Below, piece by piece: positions 1 through 11,261 of a stretch of DNA of 64,000 bases (the first letter of the stretch is position 1; each line of letters opens with the position of its first letter). The notes under the pieces were generated by a model that saw only the letters and a list, made by a program, of their open reading frames with translations, ran no database searches and was not told where the DNA came from. Made by a program: the position numbers and the translations under genes. Source of the stretch: Sindora glabra (Eukaryota > Streptophyta > Magnoliopsida > Fabales > Fabaceae); assembly GCA_020226215.1 (NCBI GenBank), contig CM035233.1, forward strand, positions 37,842,027 to 37,906,026, in the 5' to 3' direction.

Positions 1-3000
1 CCAACACCAAAAGCAAATCCCAAGGCTTGAGTAACCTCTCCTTTGAATTTTAACATGTTAGGAACAATTTCCAATTCTTTCCTCACTAAGGCCCTATAAT
101 CAACCTTACGCTTTGATCAATATTAACAAAGTGTTTAACCCTATCTATTCTAGCTATTAGGAACCTTTTAAGCCTAAAAAAGTTCACTTCATAATCTAAA
201 AGCATCACTATTATCACACTTATAAAAAGAATGATATTACTTTGAATTTTTATGAAGTTTGTCCCTTATAGAATACTTAAAATGCACAAGACACTTAACT
301 TCATTATGCTAATAGCATTCTTATCCATTAAGCATGTGAAAGTGCAACATCTTATAATTTATCTAGTGCATCACACATGTTTTAAAAATTAACTTTTAAA
401 GTGACCCATTCATCAAAGGTTCTTTTAAAAATAGTCTTTGCTTCTCCATCTCCTTGTTAGCACTCTTCAAAGATTATCTCAAATAAGATGCCATTTTGCA
501 AGCCTTCTTAGCTTAAGCTTTTTTATAGGTAACAACAACTTTTTCCATTAGCTCAAATTAACATCCTTGTATATATCATAAGAGTGCTAGATGTCCATTG
601 CATTCCTTCATATTTTTTCTAATATATTATTATCCTTTATCAAGTTACCTAAAAGGAAAGCCATTAAAGAATTGTTAACCATAAAATTTTAAGAAGTTGC
701 TGAAGTAGCATACCATCATCATCATCAAATGAAGCATTAAACATTTCTTCCTATTTTTCTTTCCTTTTAATAATAGCAATTTGTTTTTGGGGAACTAAAA
801 GGCTGCTAATAGAAATGACACTACCTTTGCCCTTCTTAAGTTTAAGACCTCTAAAACCTCTAAAGGTTAACACTTGAAACTAACACAATCGGATGAGTAA
901 AAAGTTTCATCACTATAGAGGGCATTGATGTACATTCAACAAAAATCCCCTAGCCAAAAGATTCATAAAAGGGCATTATCGAAATTGCATGAAGAATTGA
1001 ATAACATAGTGAATGGGAAAGAAGTAACAAAACTTAAGAGATTAAGAGATTCTTAAACAAAGTTAATAGATGTAGAATATGGAAAATAACATAAAAAACA
1101 AGTCTATATAATGGCAAAAGGAAGCCCAATCAACCTAATAGTTAACCTAGATTTAGTTCACTAAGGAAATTGAGAATTATAGCCATTAAACACACTGACT
1201 TCTGCAAAAGTGTGGAAAGTGAGACATCACATAACCAAAAATAGAATAAGGGGCCTAGGCCCAATACATAATAAGAATATAAAAAAGAAATGCCATATAT
1301 TTTTACAAATAATTATATAGTAAAATTGACCTAGTAGTCATACAACATGCCTAATCAATATTATCTTAAGGCTAGAAACATTTTTATTTTAAATCACCAT
1401 AAAGACTTTTAAAGATTCCAAAGAACCTAAACATATCCAGCATAAAACTAGGCATTAGTTATATCTACATTGGTAACAGGAAGGAAAGTTGTCATAGCTT
1501 TAGCTTGCTCATCATCCAAGTGTGTCTCGTTTAAGACCAAAACATGGATATCGTATTATTATAGGAATGCTAAGATAAGATGATGAAAACAAGGACGTAA
1601 TTCCCTTATAACATTAAAAACCCTAATATTAATGATAAAAAAGGTTAATAACTTTGAACCTATGAGCTCATGGCAGAGAACTAAACCTTAACCTGAAATT
1701 AGTTTACCCAAATATAACTTTATTATGGCATTGGATCCTTATTTCCATCAAAAGAAAGGAGTGAGATTTTTTATATTTTAAAATATAGATGCAAGGCTTG
1801 TTCTTTGGATATTCCAAGAGTAAAGGTGAAACCTTGATTTAGTGAGTTTAAAGCAGCATATGCTCCTACTATATGTCTTTAACAATAACATAGGTAAGGT
1901 TGTCTAGATTCCAATACACAAAAGCTTGCTTAAGGGAAAGAAGATTAAAGAAGTTTAAAAAAAGCCATAATGAAGTGTTTAAGATATGATAAATGAAAAA
2001 AGGATAATAATAAGTAGGTTAGCTTTGGACAAAGGAACAAATACATTAAAAATGAAATAGTAATGGTAGGGTCTAAGTTCTCATCGAACCACATTAAGAT
2101 TATAAATGAGCCATTACATTTTAGTCATAAGGTTTTATGCTATAACTTGCAAGGACCTAGGTCTAACCTCTCTAAAGTGGGAGCCTTCATAAAAACCCTA
2201 AATAGTGATAGAACTTTGAGTTACTTCCTTATTAGAAATTATGTTAGAAAGAATAAAAACTTAAAAGTTAATGAATAGAAGATAAGTAAAGAAGACATAA
2301 TGAAGAGTAAGAATTTATAGGCAAAGCTATAGAGGCAAGGCTTCTCCTCAAGAACCAAATGACATCATATTAATACAAGGATTAATGGAAGCTATAAAAA
2401 AGCTAAAAGCAATTAGGATAACATACATTCTAAAGGAATATGAATGCAAAAAGGATATATGTAACAAATAAGCAACAAAATACATTCCTTACTATAAAAA
2501 TGCTAGAAGAGATTTATCTATATTACAAAATAGTTCTAATTTATCATTCAATTTTGTAATATGGAAGGAAATAGCTTCTTGACGTTGGACAAGCTGCTTA
2601 TGGTAATCTTCTAGGATGCCTAACTATTCCTCTATGTTAACATTCTAAAGTAAGCCCACAAAGGTTAAAAAATAATCCACCACTTTAAGGATAATATCCC
2701 ATTGAAGAATCTAGATAAAGTCATTACATCTTCCTTAAAATTGTTAAATTCATCAGCAAAACATGATAGTAATGTTTTACTCTTCAAGGTCCTAAAAATT
2801 GAGCTAATTTAGTATAATCAATGGCATAATACCATGCCTTCTTAGCATTGTAAGGAAGATAAAGCTAAAAAACATGTATTAATGTCTCTTTTATTCTGCT
2901 CAAGTCATCATTTGAGATATCATAAAGATTGTGAGCCTTTAGCTTATCCAAATGTATTTTATGAACTTTCTTATCCTTTGTAAGGACCCTAAAGACATGA

Positions 3001-4062
3001 GCATTAACCTTAAATAACCTCCTAGTTAGGATGGAACAACTATGGCCATTAAAGCTAATAAGGAATAAGAGTTGTCCCCAACATAAATATCAAGAAGTTA
3101 AATCACTGGCATTATAGGAGTTTTATCTAAGATTAAAGCCTCAACATTTGTTATCATAAGAGAAATGCCTTTATGAGCTTTCAAATTTGAAGAAAGACTT
3201 AGAGTTTGTGAGATTATTAGAGCATTAACAAGAACCTCGACACTTTATTTTCCTAGAAAAAGAAATAGTTACAATAACAATTATAGTAAACTCTTTACTT
3301 ACTACTTTATTTATAACTAATTTAACATCTCATATATTAGTTAATCAAGAATCAAAAGCCACTTGAGTAGAAGAAGGATCACCAACCTAGAAGCCCACCC
3401 TTGAAGTTGTAAGCACCTCCTCAATCCTTTAACAAAGAGATTGATAGATCATTAATTATCTCAAGTTAAATTAACAATATAAACATAAATATAATAAGTA
3501 AACTTAAAAAATATGAATACCAAAGCCTTTAGATATTTCTTTAGAAGTTTCTCCCTTATCACCTAAAACAATAATAAAATGTGGTATATCTACACTTGAA
3601 GACTTTTCTTGAGTCATAAGAGTAGCGGGATTGGCAATAACCTTAGGATCCTTTAAGCCTCCACAGTCATCGCTAGTGTTTTTTATAAATTAGAAAAAAT
3701 CTCAAATAAGAGATGAATAGAAAATACAAGGTAGAGAGCAAAAATATAACTTCAACTATTAAATAAGACAATAGTTAAAATGCCACAAGCAACTTTCTTA
3801 CCTAGCACAAAACAAAATTATAAGATAAATAATAGGTGATGTAACAAAAAAAGCAAAGAAAAAGTAACCTCAATATCCTAATGGACATAAGAAATAACCT
3901 TTTCAATCACCTTTTCTACTCAAGCAAGATCAATACTTGAAGAAACAACATTGGACACAACATTTAAGGAAGTATCATCCTCCTCCATAGAAAAAGGAGA
4001 TTTTGCTAACAAGGACAATAATGAAGGATTAATTTAAGAAAGAACAAAAAAGATACTAAGGT
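1..4062 (-). mobile_element. Decayed distal part of a PMD-bearing transposable element
   Basis: No intact gene is present. Minus-strand translation gives short open stretches broken by stops. At the window edge (108 down to 1) about 34 codons are open and end in a hydrophobic LGFAFGVG-like segment; I do not recognise it. Around 2500-3250 the minus strand again reads with few stops in one frame or another. The stretch lies on the same strand as, and downstream of, the plant mobile domain remnant at 5700-6715, so I infer it is the 3' part of the same old element. Short open frames here, including one at 2063-2278 on the plus strand, match no family I know. Confidence 0.35.
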
Positions 4063-5184
4063 GGTGTTTGGTTTGTGAAATTCTTCCCACATTCCTAGAA
4101 ATATTTTAAAGAAATGTAAAATTCTTATATTTGGTCTAAATTTAAAAAAAATATTCCTAGGAATGTGAACATTTTTTAGAATGTTTTTAACTTGATATTC
4201 TTTTAAAGTATTTTCATAGGGAATGTGATCCCATGATATAAGAATGTTTTTATTAATATAAATAGATTATTTTACTTACTTTTTTGTTAGAACCTTATCA
4301 TTATTAATATTATATTTCACCATCACCTATAATGGTTAACCATTATCAACCACCACTAATTACTAATAACCACTGCTGCCACTACCTATTGATGGTGGCC
4401 ACCATTAGCCACCACCTTCTGTCAATAATCATTATTGGCCACAACTCATAGTTGATGATTGCTATTAACCACTATCCACTATGAGAAATTGCCATTGTCA
4501 TTAGCTATTATTAGTAATTTCCATCGGCGATCATCCATTACTAATGACCATCATTAATGGCCTTCATTAATAACAATTGCTAACCATAACTCACTACCTT
4601 TGGTCACCTCTCATAATCACCTATTACCATTAACTACTTAATTTTTAGGAAGATATTTTTAATAATTTAAAAATATTTTAAAAAATATATAAATTAATTA
4701 AAATATAATATTATAACATCCCTAAGAATTAGGGGTGTAAAACGGACCAAAGTCCGCAGACCAGTCCGTAAATTTTACGGGTTTTTATGGACTTAGACCA
4801 TCTAGAATTTGGTCCATTTTTTTACGGGTAATACGGACTAGTCTGGGCGGACTAAAATCCGCATGGAACCGGCGAATACGGACCGATCCACAGACTTACA
4901 GTTAAAATCCACGGACTGGTCCGTATCTTTAAGGATATGGACCGGATACGGACTTCTTACATTTAGTCCATTTTTTTAACGAGTAAAACGGACCGGACCT
5001 AAGCAAACTGGGCTAAAACGGACCGGTCCCTATTCGGTTTGGTCCGTCCTTTTACATCCCTACTAAGAATATTTTTAAATAAACCAAACATGAATGATAT
5101 ATTTTTGAAAATTAAATTATTAGGAATCACAATTTTATAAATATTAAGATTCCTAAAAATATAAAATTTAGTGAACCAAACAAG
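4063..5184. mobile_element. MITE-like TIR element, copy 1, interrupted by a hAT insertion
   Basis: The left end reads GGTGTTTGGTTTGTGAAATT. The right end, reverse-complemented, reads TTGTTTGGTTCACTAAATTT, so the termini are imperfect inverted repeats. The interior has a core rich in CCACC, ACCATT and ATTAGCCACC words. A second, inverted copy lies at 52137-52836 and aligns through both ends and the core. Without the nested hAT element and its duplicated target the original length is about 780 bp. No coding capacity is seen, so it is non-autonomous. The target duplication could not be read clearly, so the superfamily is left open. Confidence 0.65.
4730..5062. mobile_element. Non-autonomous hAT element (333 bp) nested in the MITE-like element
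   Basis: It is flanked by perfect 8-bp direct repeats, CTAAGAAT at 4722-4729 and 5063-5070. Its termini are inverted repeats: TAGGGGTGTAAAACGGACC on the left, and TAGGGATGTAAAAGGACGG as the reverse complement of the right end. Target duplications of 8 bp and TAGGG-type ends are characteristic of the hAT superfamily. The interior is full of short GGACC, GGTCC and CGGACCGG words in both orientations and has no open frame. The related element at 52137-52836 lacks this insertion and shows the unoccupied site. Confidence 0.88.
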
Positions 5185-5700
5185 GAAATATGTAGACCAT
5201 ATACCTATGCTTGAAGAAAACCCTTAAAGATAAATGGTCCTTATCAATACATGACTTAAGGCATTTAATATTAAAGCTTTTAAGGAAACCTTTGTAGTAT
5301 GTTTACCCTTATCTTCATAAGGGATAATGTTTTTAACAACAAAGGAAGACCTTATAGTTTATTTAGATTTCTTGGTATAAGATGTGAAGGAATAAAGGAA
5401 GCTATATCAATAATCTAACATCTATGTACCTTAGCCCAGGAAAATGTAAAAAGTCCTTCACAAGTCATTACTAGAAACATTATAATTCCTAGGAACCTAT
5501 CTATTGCTCTCCTTTGAAAGCTTTTAAAAGTAGTTAAATGATAAGCTTGTTTGAAAGAATCAACAACTAATGTACCATGACAAGGTTGATCATAGCCAAA
5601 TTAACGCACTACTCTATTAAAGAGGTTGCATGCCAAAAAGAATGCCCTTTAGCACAAATAAAAGTCATTTATAGAAAGAAAACTTATCAAAGTGGCATGA
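5185..5700 (-). mobile_element. Decayed C-terminal continuation of the PMD element
   Basis: This lies directly downstream of the recognisable plant mobile domain on the minus strand and before the inserted MITE-like element. No clear open frame or family motif can be read. It is assigned to the same element by position only. Confidence 0.3.
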
Positions 5701-7160
5701 ATTAGAATCAATAGCCATCTATCATAATTCCTTTCTATATAAGACTGCCTAATTTTCCTACTAATTTGATCAACATTAAAATAGATATAATGGTCTTTAT
5801 CATTATGAAAAAAGTAAAAGTTTACTTTAGCAAAACCATTTTAGCAAAATGATTGTGAGCAACACAAAAGTAAAAGCAAAACTTTCTTAAATAATCAATT
5901 AGTGAGTATAGAGGAACTTTCCTATTTGAAAAACCTTAGTGCCACACTTTAGGGATATCTTGGCTATTTATAAACCTTAAAGTAGGTACATAACCTAGGA
6001 AATGCTTATATAAAAAAAGGTAAAGGAAGTTAGTATTAGCAAAGTTATTTACCATGAATTGCCCATTTAATAATTTAATTTGTCTTTGTAGTTAATCCAA
6101 CCAAAGGTAAAGTTCACTCAAGAAAGTAGGTCCTAAAGCTAATCATGTACCTGAAGTAATGTGTGTAACTAGCAAAAACACATAAAAATTTAAATTTTCT
6201 GGAAATGACCTAACAAAAAGGAAATAACTCAACCAGTAAGCCATTAATGTGGGAAGAAATAGGTCATTATGCTTATTACTATAACTATTAGGTATTGTAG
6301 CAAAGTATCGTTTACCATCTTCCTTGGGCACCATTTTTAAAGCACTATAAAAGTACTTCAAACATTTGGCAAAAGTATATTTAATGCGAAAGAGGAAGAT
6401 TTCTTCACTATTATTTTATCTTTCTTAGAATACTCCATAAAATCACACGTTCCAAGACTTTTCTTAAATTAACAGCTAGATTTACATGCTCTTTAGAAAA
6501 GCCAAAAAAGCATGAGTTAGTTTCACTGAATAAAGGTAACTTATACAAAGTATATATATCCTTAAATGTGCAAGTAAACTTGCTCCATCCAATAACAAAA
6601 GTATGGGTATCATTTACCCAATGCTTCAGCAAACAGCTTAAGTCTTGAAGATTTTTCTTCACAATAATACAAGAAGAAATGAAAATAGCATCAGTGATCC
6701 CCCATCTGCTTTAATCAATTATGGTGGCTTGGTTCTGTAATATCTTATTGATCCCCCATCTTATTGATCCGTTAATTGTGATTTTGCCATAAATTTAATT
6801 ATACTAAAAGAGTAATCTCTCTTGGCTAGATAGGTTAATAGCAAAAAATCGCTAGAAAAGGAAACCCTTTTCAAAAAATTCCTCATCATGGCAAAGTTTA
6901 AGCATTTTAAGGTCCATCATTGAACACAACTTGATGTTTACAAAATTCAAAGGTACTTCATCATATTCATTACCCATCTTGCTTAATTCCATAAGTTGGA
7001 ACTTTGTACCTAAATTTTCCTTTGAAGCTAAAGGAATAATCTCAAAATTGATGGATACAAGAATTAATGCTTTCTCATCACTAACAATGAAAATAACCTT
7101 AGGAGCAACTTTCTTGCCACTTATCTTCTTGGAAGTTATAGCAACATGAAAGAAAATCAA
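5700..7160 (-). pseudogene. Plant mobile domain (PMD, aminotransferase-like) protein remnant
   Basis: Minus-strand translation from about 6715 gives WGITDAIF, then LLKHWVNDTHTFVIGW, then TFKDIYTL and KLPLFSE. This is the order seen in plant mobile domains (W-G-I, D-x-x-LL, W-x-x-x-THTF, TxxDxxxLxxLPLFGE). The next open frame (6361-6143) has MAYWLSYFLF and NFYVFLLV, and 6140-5890 gives LALGPTFLSELYLWLD and NFLYLFLYKHF, again in PMD order. A further open frame (7160-6852, 102 codons) lies upstream and may be the N-terminal part. PMDs are carried by several plant retrotransposons and Mutator-like elements and by the host MAIL1/MAIN family. The stops between segments and the lack of introns fit a decayed element copy. 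No catalytic function is claimed. Confidence 0.6.
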
Positions 7161-8250
7161 ACGAAAGAATAAGAAATGAGAAACCTTTCTTCAAATAAAG
7201 AGCAAAAGCAAATACTATGTCAAAGAGTAGTGATCGAAATGCAAAAAAATAGAGAAAACTCATTGGAATTTAAAAGAGACAAAATAATCCCTGTCAAAAG
7301 ATCACATTACCCTTCAAATAGGAGGCTATAAGGAAGAACAAAGGTTCTTAAAATATGACCTGTCAAGGTAAATGAATTGCATAATGCCCACCACTCTTAA
7401 AAGAGTCATGGCAATCCCTACATATAAAGCTTAATGTAGATATTTTGGCTTACAGGATCAAAACCGTTAGCTAACCCCCATAAGATTTTATAAAGCCTAA
7501 CATTAAAGTGCACTTCAAAAATGGATAAAAATTATATTAAAGTCCAAAGAGATCCAATTTAGATTGACCCAAAATGTAAGTCCAAAAGTGACCAAGGCAC
7601 TACAAGCATGAATTACCATAAAAGTCTAAACAAATAGGGTTCCACAAAAGTTTGAAGTCATCGAGTAATCATTTGACTTAGGAAAAAAGTTGCTTTGGCT
7701 ATTAAAAGCAAAGCTCTCCTTCTCCACCCTTGTCCAGAATTCTTTTAAATGTGACTTGGATTGATTAAAGTAAAGGTCCACCCTTGATACATAAGAGTAT
7801 TGGGCATGTCATGTCTTAACCTCCCCATCGTCAATCCTCTAAGTTAATACAAGTAAGACAAACCGTGATGGCTCCTATCCAACCTTTTTACCTAGATACA
7901 CCAAAACTACTTGTGGCCCTTATAAAATTATCTATATCATCCACTATCATACATTCTATTATATTACATGCTTTAAATCTAAATTAACAAAATTTATTAA
8001 GTTATCTTTGATGTTATTACATACTTTCCACATGACTCTCTTCATTAGCACCTATAAATACCAGTCCTTACTTGTAATTGAGAGAATTACACATTTTATA
8101 TTGAGCTCTTTTTGCCTTGTTAAAACACTTCACTTATAGTGCTCACTCTTTACACCCTTAATTACTTCTAAAGAACCTATATTTTTATTTATACTTCCAT
8201 TAATAAAATTTAGATTTCCTCCTCTAACAATATGTGAACAAATTTAGCAT
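7161..8250. mobile_element. Upstream region of the PMD element, possibly an LTR remnant
   Basis: No open frame of note. At about 8050-8180 the plus strand has a CTATAAATA box followed by pyrimidine-rich sequence (the block containing AGCTCTTTTTGCC), a layout resembling the U3-R part of a plant LTR. A similar CTATAAATA layout is seen at about 43035. I could not find a matching second copy or clean TG/CA ends, so assignment as an LTR is tentative. Confidence 0.25.
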
Positions 8251-11182
8251 TTAAAACTACTAATAATTTAAGTAAAAATAAATAAAATTACATGCATGAA
8301 AATAAAACACAATTTTCCCTTTGAAGTCAGAATTTTCGTTCAAATTTTCAATCTTTATTTTCTCTTACCGAGCCCCATCTCCATTGTCGAATCTATTAAG
8401 AGAGTTTGTTAGAAATTGAGATGGCTTTTGATTCCATTGGCTATATACCTTTTATTCCTTGGGCATATGGTGGAATTGGTATTTTTACACAATTTTGAGG
8501 GAACTTGAAAATTTGAAATTAAATTATCTTTGTAGGTTTTATTATATTACAGCAATGATTTGGATTTTTCTTAAAATTTCATAAATTGCACAAAAAAATT
8601 ACAAAAACACAGCATATTTGACAGTCAATAAGGTGTAGTTTTTTACATGTGATACAATAAGATAGTATGTGATACAATAATATTATTTTTTCTCCTTTTA
8701 TACATTCCTTTTATTTAAGAGTGTATTATACATTCATTCATATTAAATAATAAGACTTATATAATTGTAAATATTATGATTTATAAAGAAATAATAAATA
8801 AAAATAATTTTAGGAAAATAAAAACAATATTATTTATAATTACTAATAATTTATCCTAATAGTTATAGCTTTCTCTCTTATATATTTGATACGTAAGCAA
8901 AGAGATTTTTATGTATATTCTATCTCTCTTTTTGGTATTAATCATCTAATATCTAGTAAGTCATATTGAACTTTCAACTAATTTAAATTTAAGTTGAAAT
9001 GACCCAATATGAGAGTAAAGAGATTTCTGCATATATTCTATCTCTCTTTTATTGAGGCGAATTTGGATGCTTTGGGAGTTTTTGAAACATATTTATATAT
9101 TCACACTATAATTGTTGTCAACTTTGTTATTTATATATTAATTTTGTTAAATATATATTAAAAATCATATTTTTATTTTTAAATTAAAATTTTTAATTAA
9201 TTTTTATTAAAAAGAATAAAAATATGAATTATAATTGAAGTATAAAAATGTATATATATTTTTCCTCTTGAAAGCTTATTTATGGATAACTTAATCATTG
9301 GGGGTGAGATAGATTTTATGTGTATTTTAAATCAGCAATGCTTATATAATGAAAATAAAATTTAAAATTAGATTTCAAATAAGAATTAATGGCTATCAAT
9401 AAATATTAAATGATGAAGAAAATTTATAAAAATCAATTTAATGAATATATAAAATTTAAAATTCAATTTTGAATTTCTTTTTTATTGTATATAACTTTTT
9501 TTATTTTAATTGACCTCATTTTTTTAGGATATAAATGATAAAATTTATGAGGATAAATTACATTCATCCTTTTTTCAAGTTTAGACTAACTAACTACATT
9601 TGCTTATTTTCATTTTCAAAGCATACACCCCTATTCTCTCTTCTTGTAATTTAATCCACACCCACCTTTTCTACCACAGATAAATAAGAGAAGTAAGATG
9701 TAAATTTATAAATTTTTTTAAAAAATAAGTATAACTAGATTTTAAATAAAAATAATTCACATAATTTCTCTGATTAATTATAAACAGTTTGGAATATCGT
9801 CCGAAGCTAAGTGAATGGGAAAGGCACAAAACTTGAAAAGAAAGGCCATGGACCAACTCCCTGGTTGCTTTCACCTCTTGGCTTGCTTAAATTAAACTCT
9901 TATTTTTGTCCCTATTACCCTACAATTTGATTCATTAAATAGTAAGTTCCATTATGCCCGAAAATTTTAAAGTTTTAAATAATATAACTATTTTAAAAAT
10001 TATTAAATTAAAATCATTGAATTATATTTATTAAAAATTACATAATTATAATTGAATATAATTTCAAAACCTTTTCAAACTACTCCTTATTTTAAAACCA
10101 TGTAATACGTTAACCATATCATGGCCACATCTCACAACCCATTAACTAGTGCTGTTACAGCTTATATTTTGGACCACTAATTGAACTAATTTGTTTGAAT
10201 TGGCTATGTTTTTGGTATAAATTAATTTTATATTACTACTCATATTTATATGTTATTATTATATTATAAAAAATTTGAAATTATTCAAATCATTAATAGC
10301 TTTTAATTGCCCTTATTTTTTAAAATGGTGTGCATCTTCTTATTTATTGATAATAATGAAAGTTTAACATTGATAATAGTTGAATTTGTGTATTTGATTA
10401 ATAAATATTGCAAGGATGATAATATCAAGTTGAAGTAGAAGGTTCCTTTGTTTTCGTAGAGGACTTTTTTTTTTTTTTAAGAAAAATGTAATTGGCTAGT
10501 ATGTAAGTAAAGAACTTTCAAATTATATATGTCCTTTTGGGATTAACAAAATAATACATAATATTCTAGTAAGGAGGAAGATAATTTTCTTTCTAAATCG
10601 GTGAATGTTACCTTCTGTTACGTTTTTAATTAATAATATTAAATAAGTAAAATATTTTTATTATTTTAATATTTTATACTTGTAAGTATGAACAAATAAA
10701 ATTATTTTTTTCGTCAAATAGATAGGAAATATATTCATATTTTATTTGTACTCGGTCTTTCTTTCTCGTCTCCTGGAAAAATTACTGCCCCCTAGAGATA
10801 TATTTTGGAGTGAATTCCACTCTTACCTCGATCCATCTCTTTCACTTTCTCCTCTCAGCTGAACTGGAAATTTTGGATCTTAGTTATTTTGGTCAAAGGA
10901 GAAGAAAATGAAGTGGAAGTACAATAATTAATAGAGTTAGATTGCTTAATGGAGTTGGATTGCTTGAGGACCATAACAAATTGAGGCAAGCAAACTTGCG
11001 AAGGGAATAATACCACGTATAATATGTTCACACTCGTTTTAATTTGTTCGAATGTCACCTCAAATTTAATAATTATTAAATGATGGTCTTTTATTTTAAA
11101 CTATTTACCTATTTCAAAGATTATTATTAATTTATGATTATTTTTATTTAAATTATTCTTTTATTTAAATTAAATTTTTTAT

Positions 11183-11184
<2 letters not shown>
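8251..11184. other. Gene-free AT-rich intergenic DNA
   Basis: No convincing gene on either strand. The short open frames at 9671-9874 and 10855-11058 (both minus) have no recognisable domain and AT-driven composition. The stretch contains homopolymer runs and one inverted repeat flanked by direct repeats (8896-9051, listed separately). Confidence 0.6.
8896..9051. repeat. Inverted repeat flanked by two ~38-bp direct repeats
   Basis: A direct repeat with core TTCTATCTCTCTTTT occurs at 8896-8934 and again at 9014-9051. Between them lies an inverted repeat (8961-9012) whose arms read TCATATTG...TTTCAACT and AGTTGAAA...CAATATGA around a short AT centre. The structure could be a relic of a very small mobile element or a local duplication. 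Confidence 0.5.

Positions 11185-11258
<74 letters not shown>
11185..11258. repeat. (TA)37 dinucleotide microsatellite
   Basis: An uninterrupted run of 74 bases of alternating TA, seen directly in the sequence. It is expected to be length-polymorphic. It is not associated with a gene here. Confidence 0.98.

Positions 11259-11261
<3 letters not shown>

Noticed and set aside
2063..2278. 71-codon open frame, plus strand
   Set aside because: No domain, no neighbouring gene structure, and it runs antisense to an old element.
6931..7149. 72-codon plus-strand open frame
   Set aside because: Antisense to the minus-strand frame of the PMD element; chance shadow.
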